A program made the position numbers and the translations under genes. Positions 29,858 through 35,670 of a stretch of 35,670 nucleotides of DNA are shown here, one piece after another. Under the pieces are notes generated by a model. That model made no database searches and was not told the DNA's origin. It worked only from the letters and a program-made list of their open reading frames with translations. The stretch is taken from NCBI GenBank assembly GCA_019748295.1, contig JAIEPT010000137.1, forward strand, positions 1 to 35,670, written 5' to 3'. Within the stretch, counting starts at the first letter, position 1. Each line of letters opens with the position of its first letter. Source of the DNA: Gemmataceae bacterium. Lineage in GTDB: Bacteria > Planctomycetota > Planctomycetia > Gemmatales > Gemmataceae.

Positions 29858-30304
29858 ATGCTTCGTCACAAGCTGATTCATCCGCAGATCAACGAAATCA
29901 TCGGCCGAGCGGGGCACCACGCCCTGATCCTGATCGCCGACGGGCATTATCCGTCGTCGACCAAGAAGGGGCCGAACGCCGAGTTGGTGTCGTTGAATTT
30001 AATGCCGGGCCTCGTGACCTGCGCCCAGGTGCTCGAAGCGATTTTGTCTGCCGCGCCGATCGATGCGGTCCACACGATGATGTACGAGGAGGCCGATCCA
30101 TACGCACTCAAGCAGGATCCGCCGGTGTGGGACGAATATCGGGCCCTGCTGAAGAAATGCGGGATGGAGCTGAAGCTCGACCCGATCAAGAAGTGGGATT
30201 TTTACACGAAGGTCGAAACGCCCGACCACATCCTCACCGTGCAAACCGGCGATATGCAGAGGTTTGCGAACCTGCTGCTTTCGATCGGCGTCCGCATGGA
30301 TTGA
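29858..30304 (+). CDS. RbsD/FucU-family sugar mutarotase/pyranase
   Basis: Interconverts ring forms of a free sugar (ribose, fucose or related). The 148 residues have the family fold with GRAGHHALILIADGHYP: H20 and D28 coincide with the catalytic His and Asp positions of RbsD. The C-terminal motif reads TGDMQRFANLLL, where RbsD/FucU proteins normally have Tyr before A-N; F136 replaces it here, so catalysis may differ. It starts 3 nt after the epimerase stop. The cassette (dehydrogenase, epimerase, mutarotase) indicates catabolism of one sugar, perhaps a deoxy- or rare sugar. It is followed by a long palindrome that may end the operon. Confidence 0.85.
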   Translation: MLRHKLIHPQINEIIGRAGHHALILIADGHYPSSTKKGPNAELVSLNLMPGLVTCAQVLEAILSAAPIDAVHTMMYEEADPYALKQDPPVWDEYRALLKKCGMELKLDPIKKWDFYTKVETPDHILTVQTGDMQRFANLLLSIGVRMD

Positions 30305-30312
30305 CAAATTTC

Positions 30313-30512
30313 CTGTAGGGAACGCCCTCCGTGGCGTTCCGCCTGACTGGGCGCGTCCGAGTCCCCGATATCCAACAGGTACTCGTCTCCCCCGCTTGCG
30401 GCTTAGCGATGGAAGCTTCGGATCGCCAAGCCGCAAGCGGGGATCGCGGAATGCGAATATTTGGGATGTGCGAACTATTCTCGCGGAACGCCACGTAGGG
30501 CGTTCCCTACAG
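30313..30512. repeat. Long nested inverted repeat, GGAACGCC family, copy 3
   Basis: Outer arms 30313-30342 and 30483-30512 pair at 29 of 30 positions; the inner arms 30391-30408 and 30424-30441 pair at 17 of 18 (CCCGCTTGCGGCTTAGCG). The CTGACTGG-GCGCGTCCGA segment survives only beside the left arm. It is placed between the sugar cassette and the antiporter gene, in a co-directional spacer. Confidence 0.88.
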
Positions 30513-30538
30513 AACGCGATTGATATCCGGGACGCCTC

Positions 30539-32287
30539 ATGCACAATATCGACCTGATCTTGACGCTCACCGGCGCCCTCACGGCGGCGCTCGTCTTGGG
30601 ATACTTCACCCAGCGGATCGGTCTTTCGCCCATCGTCGGCTACCTTCTCGCCGGGATCGTCGTTGGCCCTCATACCTGGGGCTTCGAGGCCGACCGCACC
30701 ATGGCGGAACAGCTGGGCGAAGTGGGCGTCATCCTGCTCATGTTCGGGGTGGGATTGCAATTTCATCTCAAGGAGTTGTTAGCCGTCCGACGCATCGCTA
30801 TCCCTGGCGCGGTCTTTCAGAGTGCCGTGGCTACGCTGCTCGGCGTCGTTGCCGCATGGGGCTTCGGGTGGACGGCATCCGCCGGCCTGGTTTACGGCAT
30901 GGCGATCTCGGTCGCGAGCACGGTCGTTCTCGTCCGTGTCCTCGCGGATCATGGCGATCTGCACACGCCGACGGGCCATATCGCGGTCGGCTGGCTGGTG
31001 GTCGAGGACTTATTTACCGTCGTCATCCTGGTGCTTTTGCCCGCCCTGTTCGGCAACGCGGCGGGCGGGGTCGCAGCGCTGCCGATGGTCCTCTTGCTGA
31101 CGGCATTGAAAATCGCCGCGATGGTGGCGGTCACATTCATCGTCGGCAGCCGATTGATCCCCTGGCTGTTGCATCGCGTGGATGAAACGCGCACGCGCGA
31201 ACTATTCACGCTGACGGTGCTCGTCGTCGCGTTGGGAATCGCCGTCGGATCGACGCTCGTCTTCGGCGTCTCGATGGCGCTGGGTGCATTCCTTGCCGGC
31301 ATGGTGGTGGGGCGTTCCGATTTCAGCTTGCGAGCGGCTACGGAAGCGTTGCCGATGCGCGATGCGTTCGCGGTCCTCTTCTTCGTTTCGACGGGGATGC
31401 TCTTCAATCCCCGCTTCCTTTTGGAAGCCCCCGGTCTCGTGGCAGCGACGCTCGGCATCGTCCTCATCGGCAAACCGCTGGCCGCGCTGGCGATCGTTCT
31501 GTTTTTCGGCTACCCGATGCGTGTCGCGTTTTCGGTCGCGGTTGCCTTGGCGCAAATCGGCGAATTCACGTTCATGCTGGCATCGGTCGGCAGAGTGCTG
31601 GGCGTGCTTCCCGAGTCGGCCACCAATGCGCTCGTCGCCGCCGCCATCGTTTCGATCGCCGCCAATCCTCTGCTGTATCGCCTTGTCGGTCCGCTTGAAC
31701 GCTGGTTGGATCGGCGGGCGAAATCGTCGGCGTCGCCGCGTGATGTCGAGCCTGATGCGAGCGACGATCTCAGCAGGCATCGAGCGGTCATCATCGGTTT
31801 CGGTCCGGTCGGGCGCACATTGTCCCGCTTGCTGGACGAAAACGAAATCGAGCCGACGATTGTGGAATTGAATCTGGAAACGGTGCACATGCTCCGCAAG
31901 GCGAAAACCGCGGCCGTCTACGGCGACGCCACGCATCAGGATGTTCTCAAGGCCGCCGGCATCGAGAAGGCGACCAGCCTGTTTTTGAGTTCGTCCGGCA
32001 TGTCGAACGCGGAAGAGATCATCCGCATGGCGAAGACGCTCAATCCGAAGATTCGCGTCATTGCCCGGTGTGCATACCTACGTGAAGTGCCAAGCCTGCG
32101 GAAAGCGGGAGCCGACGGTGTCTATGCCGGTGAAGGAGAAGTAGCCCTAGCGATGACCGAAGCGATTCTGCGAAGGTTCGGCGCCGTCCCCGACCAAATC
32201 GACCGCGAACGCGATCGTGTTCGGACGGATCTATTCGGCAATTCAAATGACGATGGGAAGGCAACTGTTTCGGGTGGCATGCCCTGA
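30539..32287 (+). CDS. CPA2 cation:proton antiporter with RCK/TrkA-N domain (YbaL/KefB-like)
   Basis: 582 residues. About 12 hydrophobic helices cover residues 1-395 (Na/H exchanger-like fold, with GLSPIVGYLLAGIVVGP and GEVGVILLMFGVGLQF near the N-terminus). A soluble linker is followed by a Rossmann-type TrkA-N/RCK domain (about 415-540) with VIIGFGPVGRTLSRLL binding nucleotide. It exports monovalent cations (usually K+ or Na+) in exchange for protons in the inner membrane, with NAD(H)-type gating inferred from the RCK domain. YbaL (558 aa) has the same layout. The ATG at 30539 is preceded by the end of a palindrome. The last residues (SGGMP) and the TGA stop are encoded inside the left arm of the palindrome at 32269-32392. 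Confidence 0.9.
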   Translation: MHNIDLILTLTGALTAALVLGYFTQRIGLSPIVGYLLAGIVVGPHTWGFEADRTMAEQLGEVGVILLMFGVGLQFHLKELLAVRRIAIPGAVFQSAVATLLGVVAAWGFGWTASAGLVYGMAISVASTVVLVRVLADHGDLHTPTGHIAVGWLVVEDLFTVVILVLLPALFGNAAGGVAALPMVLLLTALKIAAMVAVTFIVGSRLIPWLLHRVDETRTRELFTLTVLVVALGIAVGSTLVFGVSMALGAFLAGMVVGRSDFSLRAATEALPMRDAFAVLFFVSTGMLFNPRFLLEAPGLVAATLGIVLIGKPLAALAIVLFFGYPMRVAFSVAVALAQIGEFTFMLASVGRVLGVLPESATNALVAAAIVSIAANPLLYRLVGPLERWLDRRAKSSASPRDVEPDASDDLSRHRAVIIGFGPVGRTLSRLLDENEIEPTIVELNLETVHMLRKAKTAAVYGDATHQDVLKAAGIEKATSLFLSSSGMSNAEEIIRMAKTLNPKIRVIARCAYLREVPSLRKAGADGVYAGEGEVALAMTEAILRRFGAVPDQIDRERDRVRTDLFGNSNDDGKATVSGGMP

Positions 32288-32392
32288 ACGTAGTGAAGGG
32301 CGTGGAAACACGCCCGAAAGCGTCACTCAAATTGGGTGATGCGTCAGCACCGTTTCCACGCCCTTCGCTACACTCAGGGCGTGCCACCCGAA
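32269..32392. repeat. Long inverted repeat, CCCTGAACGTAGTGAAGGG family, copy 1
   Basis: Arms 32269-32309 and 32352-32392 are 41 nt and pair at 37 positions. It overlaps the 3' end of the antiporter gene, whose stop (32285-32287) is within the left arm, and lies between convergent genes. An inner small hairpin is present around 32320-32345 (GCGTCACTC / GGGTGATGC). The second copy is at 35393-35502. Confidence 0.88.
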
Positions 32393-32416
32393 CCTGGACG
32401 GCTTTTTCACGTTCGT

Positions 32417-33985
32417 TTACAGCACTCGCATGAACGCGACGACGTCTTTCTTCTCCTGCTCATTGAGCCGAAGCTCGAAGATCAGGTTGAAGAACTCGAC
32501 CGTGTCTTCCAGCGTCAGCAGCCGGCCATCATGCAGAAACGGCGGGCTCTCCCTGATGCCGCGGAGGGAGAACGTCTTCACTTGGCCGCGGCCTGGTTCT
32601 TTGAGAAAGCGTTCAAGGCCCAGGTCGTGGTGCTGATTGTCGATGTAGAACGGAGCGGGGTGGCAGTCGGCGCACTTGGCTTTGCCGAAGAACAGCTTCT
32701 CGCCGCGGATCTCCGACTCCGTCGCCTTGGCATGGATCAGCTTCCCCTCGTGATTCAGCTTCGGAGCGGGCGGGAAGTCGAGCATGTTTTGCATTTGGGC
32801 CATATGGCTCACCTGCACGCGATCAAGAATCATGAAACCCTTCTTCATGGCATTGATCGGATTGCCGTTGAAGTAGGCCGTGCGCTGCTCGAATTCGGTG
32901 AAGTCTTCCACCGATCGCAAGCTTCGCATCGAACCATGAAGCTGGGCATGGGCGACGCCTCGTAGGCTCGTGGTATCAAGCCGAAAGCGGCGATGTTGCG
33001 GCCGATTGTCCGGGTTCAAGTGGAACTGTGCGGTCGTATGGCCGTTGACATGGCAATCGAAGCAGGTCACGCCCAGGCTCGCGTGCTTGGTCTTGCGGTC
33101 TTCCGTGGGATTGAATTCCTCCTGCGGCAACGGCGTGAGGAGCAGGCGTAAGCCGTCCAACTGCACGGGCGTAATCAGGCCATTGAAGAGCCGATGAAAG
33201 TTGTTGATCGAAACGACTTCGCCGCGCGAGACATCGCCCAGTTCCGGACGTTGGCGCAAGAACATGGCCGGCGGAAACTCGGGGAGAAACGCTTCGGGCA
33301 GATCGAAATCGACGTCGAATCGTTCGAGACGAGGGAACATCGCGATCTGCATCTTCGGGAAGACTTGCCCGCCAGGCATGTGCTTCGGATGCGTCAGCGA
33401 GGGGTAGGGAAACAGATCCTGCTTGCGGATCTCATCCGGGGTCATTTCCGCCAGTTTCTCCCAGGTCATGCCCTCTTTGAGGCGAGCGGTGGGCCCTACG
33501 GCGATGGGTTTGCCACGCGACATTTTCACTTCGGGATCCAGTTTCGGCGTCAAGTCATAGCGGCTCTCGAGCAATTTCTGATGCTGTGCCATAACCTTGG
33601 GCTTGGCGGCGATATCGGCCTTCATGATTTCGTCAAGCGTCATCTTGGGCTTTTCGGAACCCAAGGGATCGCGAGCGAAATCGAAGCCGTTGAACCGGCC
33701 CTTTTCGTTTTGTTGGTCGAGGGCAGGCGACGACGGGGGAGACGCTTCTTCGCTGAAATCGCCTTTATCGTGGTCAGTCAGCTTCTGCTCAGGCCGAACG
33801 GCAACGACGGGGCGAGGCGTCTGCGCGTCCTCGATCGCATCGAATGCGGCAAAGGCTTTCTTCGGAGCTTTCGGGTCCGCTTTGGGTGCGGGTTCCTGAC
33901 TTCCTAATCGAGCGAGTGCGGCAATGGCAAAAACGCCGGCGAAAAGGCCGGCGCCAAACAACGACAACGACCTGGCTGAGTGCAT
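32417..33985 (-). CDS. Exported diheme cytochrome c, cytochrome c peroxidase/MauG-like
   Basis: 522 residues. A signal peptide (MHSARSLSLFGAGLFAGVFAIAALA) is followed by a low-complexity Pro/Ala/Asp-rich stretch (about 28-120), a region with no assigned fold, and a peroxidase-like diheme domain with CFDCH at 308-312 and CADCH at 438-442. C-terminal motifs (TFSLRGIRESPPFLHDGRL, TLEDTVEFFN) fit the diheme peroxidase/MauG family. It may reduce peroxide or transfer electrons in the periplasm; the partner is unknown. ATG 33985 is chosen because GAGGGA precedes it and the signal peptide begins there; the frame stays open to 34075. It lies 94 bp downstream of the alcohol dehydrogenase gene on the same strand. 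Confidence 0.85.
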   Translation of the reverse strand: MHSARSLSLFGAGLFAGVFAIAALARLGSQEPAPKADPKAPKKAFAAFDAIEDAQTPRPVVAVRPEQKLTDHDKGDFSEEASPPSSPALDQQNEKGRFNGFDFARDPLGSEKPKMTLDEIMKADIAAKPKVMAQHQKLLESRYDLTPKLDPEVKMSRGKPIAVGPTARLKEGMTWEKLAEMTPDEIRKQDLFPYPSLTHPKHMPGGQVFPKMQIAMFPRLERFDVDFDLPEAFLPEFPPAMFLRQRPELGDVSRGEVVSINNFHRLFNGLITPVQLDGLRLLLTPLPQEEFNPTEDRKTKHASLGVTCFDCHVNGHTTAQFHLNPDNRPQHRRFRLDTTSLRGVAHAQLHGSMRSLRSVEDFTEFEQRTAYFNGNPINAMKKGFMILDRVQVSHMAQMQNMLDFPPAPKLNHEGKLIHAKATESEIRGEKLFFGKAKCADCHPAPFYIDNQHHDLGLERFLKEPGRGQVKTFSLRGIRESPPFLHDGRLLTLEDTVEFFNLIFELRLNEQEKKDVVAFMRVL

Positions 33986-34027
33986 TTTGTTTCCCTCAGA
34001 GAGTTGAATAAGGGAAGCAAAAGCACA

Positions 34028-34054
34028 TTTCATGCCCTTTCGTAAGGGATGAAA
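34028..34054 (-). terminator. Small hairpin between the alcohol dehydrogenase and cytochrome genes
   Basis: TTTCAT-G-CCCTT (34028-34039) pairs with AAGGGATGAAA (34044-34054), with one bulged G and a TCGT loop. In the minus-strand direction it comes 25 nt after the dehydrogenase stop codon. No clear U-tract, so it may be an intercistronic structure rather than a full terminator. It is unrelated to the longer palindromes. Confidence 0.5.
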
Positions 34055-34079
34055 ACACAGCCAAATGCGAAGCAAGCAC

Positions 34080-35141
34080 CTATGCGGACTTCAGCGATGC
34101 CATGTCGATGGTGAAGCGGTATTTCACGTCGGACTTCACCATCCGCTCGTAGGCTTCGTTGACCTCCTGGATCGGAATGACTTCCACGTCCGCAGTGATG
34201 TTGTGCGTGCTGCAGAAGTCGAGCATCTCCTGCGTTTCCGCGATGCCGCCGATCGGCGAGCCGGAAAAGCTGCGGCGTCCGAAGATGAGGCCGAAGACGG
34301 CGACGGGCAGCGGCTTTTCGGGGGCGCCGACCATGGTCAGATTGCCGTCGCGCGCCAGCATGTTGATGTAGGCATTGATGTCGTGCGGCGCCGCGACGCA
34401 GTCGAGGATGAAGTCGAAGGTTCCCGCATGCTTCGCCATCTCGTCGGCATTCTTCGAGAGAACCACTTCGTCGGCGCCGAGCCGGAGGGCATCTTCCTTC
34501 TTGCTGGTCGAAGTGGTGAAGACGACGGTATGGGCTCCGAAGGCATGGGCGAATTTCACTCCCATGTGCCCTAGCCCGCCGAGGCCGACGACGCCGACTT
34601 TCTCCCCCTTCGTTACGGCCCAGTGACGCATGGGTGAGAACGTGGTGATCCCGGCACAGAGCAACGGCGCCGTCGCCGCGAGGTTGAGATTCGAGGGGAT
34701 CCGCAGCACGAATCGCTCATCGACGACGATGCTGTCCGAATAGCCGCCGTAGGTGACGGGGGCGACGCCATGCTTGTCCGGGGAGCCGTAGGTAAGCACC
34801 TGATTCGGGCAGAACTGTTCGAGACCTTCGCGGCAATTGGGGCAGGTATGGTCCGAATCGACCAGACAGCCGACGCCCACGGTATCTCCCACTTTGAACT
34901 TGGAGACCGCGGACCCTACCTTCGTAACCTTCCCGACGATCTCGTGCCCCGGCACGCAGGGGTAGACCGTGGGCATCACGTCATGCCATTCGTCGCGGGA
35001 GTAGTGCAGATCGGAGTGGCAGATGCCGCAGAAAAGGATTTCGATCCTCACATCGCGATCCGTCGGCTCGCGGCGAGGGATGCTTGACGAGGTAAAGGGC
35101 GACGTTGCACTCGTGACGGAATAGGCTTTCGCGTGGGACAT
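34080..35141 (-). CDS. Zinc-dependent alcohol dehydrogenase, cinnamyl-alcohol-dehydrogenase/YahK type
   Basis: NADPH-type reduction of aldehydes or oxidation of alcohols; cytosolic. The 353 residues contain the catalytic zinc site (C41 in GICHSDLH, H66-E67 in PGHE, and the later CAGITTFSP cysteine), the cofactor motif GLGGLGHMGVKFA (about 184-196), and a structural-zinc loop GCLVDSDHTCPNCREGLEQF followed by Cys. In the YahK-type family the loop has four cysteines; here the first is Asp (D97), with C100, C103 and C111 kept. The start ATG has AGGA about 9 nt upstream. Alcohol or aldehyde substrate is not determinable. It is the upstream partner of the cytochrome gene, with only a small hairpin between. 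Confidence 0.9.
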   Translation of the reverse strand: MSHAKAYSVTSATSPFTSSSIPRREPTDRDVRIEILFCGICHSDLHYSRDEWHDVMPTVYPCVPGHEIVGKVTKVGSAVSKFKVGDTVGVGCLVDSDHTCPNCREGLEQFCPNQVLTYGSPDKHGVAPVTYGGYSDSIVVDERFVLRIPSNLNLAATAPLLCAGITTFSPMRHWAVTKGEKVGVVGLGGLGHMGVKFAHAFGAHTVVFTTSTSKKEDALRLGADEVVLSKNADEMAKHAGTFDFILDCVAAPHDINAYINMLARDGNLTMVGAPEKPLPVAVFGLIFGRRSFSGSPIGGIAETQEMLDFCSTHNITADVEVIPIQEVNEAYERMVKSDVKYRFTIDMASLKSA

Positions 35142-35345
35142 TTTTTCGAATCCTGGAATGATGACGTTTGTTGGACCTGTTTCGGGTTCGCGATCAAGGG
35201 TGCAACTTAAGCGCCGTTATCTAGGCGGGTGACGAAGGGCTGATCCCCTTTTGCCGTTGTGGGCGGTTTCTGACCGCCTCGCACGGCCCGACCGTAGGTC
35301 TCCAGGAAACGCCAGGGATCATGTTCTCAGACCAGAAGGACATCA
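35142..35345. other. Upstream region of the alcohol dehydrogenase gene
   Basis: No gene. It holds the likely promoter of the dehydrogenase, though I cannot place boxes with confidence. A short hairpin GGCGGT-TTCTG-ACCGCC is at 35262-35278. Confidence 0.5.
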
Positions 35346-35598
35346 ACCACGGATGAAACGGAGCGCACGAATGAAGACGGGCTAAGATCCGGCCGTGCGG
35401 CACGCCCTGAACGTAGTGAAGGGCGTGGCAAAGCTTCCGTCCACCTCATGCAAGTTGCTGCGTCTTCCACGCCCTTCACCACGTTCAGGGCGTGTCGCAC
35501 GGGACGCGTCGGCTATTGGTGGTCTGGACGCGAAATGGGCAAGCATAGATAACTCGGATCGATCCGTCTTCATCCGTGCGCTCCGTGTCATACGTGGT
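35346..35598. repeat. Outer inverted repeat enclosing another palindrome
   Basis: Arms 35346-35380 and 35564-35598 are 35 nt and pair at 32 positions (core GGAGCGCACGAATGAAGACG). Between them lies the separate palindrome 35393-35502, giving a palindrome inside a palindrome. The remaining 70 bp to the window edge show no gene. The ORF that crosses the structure reads through both arms and is not credible. Confidence 0.85.
35393..35502. repeat. Long inverted repeat, CCCTGAACGTAGTGAAGGG family, copy 2
   Basis: Arms 35393-35428 and 35467-35502 pair at 34 of 36 positions. The core CGCCCTGAACGTAGTGAAGG matches 32269-32392 but the outer end (CCGTGCGG here, CGGGTGG there) is locus-specific and still paired. 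Confidence 0.88.
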
Positions 35599-35670
35599 GT
35601 GCGCCGTGCAAAGGCGCTGGTTTTCAGTGGGTGCGAATCCCACCCGGCAGCTTGGTCATTCTAGCCGGTA

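Noticed and set aside
1098..35598. Insertion sequences or MITEs with terminal inverted repeats
   Set aside because: There is no transposase, no clear target-site duplication, and loops are short. The MITE idea stays possible only for the GGAACGCC family and is discussed as a finding.
35610..35652. A tRNA-like T-arm (GTGGG, loop TGCGAAT, CCCAC) near the end of the window
   Set aside because: The T-loop lacks the usual TTC, and no matching acceptor strand, D-arm or anticodon arm is found in the 75 bases before it. It is probably chance or a remnant.
35395..35664. A small plus-strand open frame at the window end
   Set aside because: It reads straight through both arms of the palindrome and has no Shine-Dalgarno or recognisable product.

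Overview
The window is GC-rich, chromosomal-looking bacterial DNA with long genes on both strands. The gene content points to a planctomycete, probably of the Gemmata/Pirellula side of Planctomycetota. The evidence is a Tat-exported DUF1501 protein, a glucose/sorbosone-dehydrogenase-like propeller fused to a diheme cytochrome, a diheme peroxidase-like cytochrome, a bacterial tricorn protease, a very long U32 peptidase-family protein and several small proteins of a planctomycete type. This is inferred from gene families only; no rRNA or marker gene is present. I see no tRNA, CRISPR, transposase or phage gene.

Layout: (1) 0.1-7.1 kb: serine O-acetyltransferase, an E2 subunit of a 2-oxoacid dehydrogenase, a PAP2 phosphatase, an ABC-F/Uup ATPase, a 94-residue unknown and a YhaM-like OB/HD protein. 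(2) 7.6-11.5 kb: an exported DPP-IV-type S9 peptidase and a DUF1501 protein, divergent, each with a recognisable promoter. (3) 11.7-17.3 kb: a zinc-ribbon protein overlapping a ROK kinase, a 1088-residue tricorn protease and a small GH2-like beta-sandwich protein. (4) 17.4-26.4 kb, all on the minus strand: the E3 subunit (lpd), the propeller-diheme cytochrome fusion, the U32 protein and an exported transglutaminase-like protein. (5) 26.9-32.3 kb, plus strand: a 208-residue unknown, a three-gene sugar cassette (zinc dehydrogenase, epimerase/isomerase, RbsD/FucU mutarotase) and a CPA2 antiporter with an RCK domain. (6) 32.4-35.1 kb, minus strand: a diheme peroxidase-like cytochrome and a CAD-type alcohol dehydrogenase. 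The genes do not form one pathway. The clearest functional unit is the sugar cassette at 27.9-30.3 kb, and the window as a whole leans to envelope proteolysis, periplasmic redox proteins and carbon metabolism.

The most striking feature lies between the genes. Nearly every spacer longer than about 80 bp holds a long imperfect inverted repeat with arms of about 20-50 bp, up to about 100 bp, and a short unrelated loop. There are about 17 of them in several sequence families. Some families recur within the window (1.1, 3.4 and 30.3 kb; 16.5 and 27.7 kb; 32.3 and 35.4 kb; 7.3 and 21.5 kb). The two arms at one locus match each other better than they match the other family copy, and pairing runs on into locus-specific sequence. 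In three genes the arm supplies the last codons and the stop codon. This suggests a genome-wide palindrome-forming or palindrome-maintaining process, or a class of structured intergenic RNA or terminator elements. It is the best candidate here for something undescribed.
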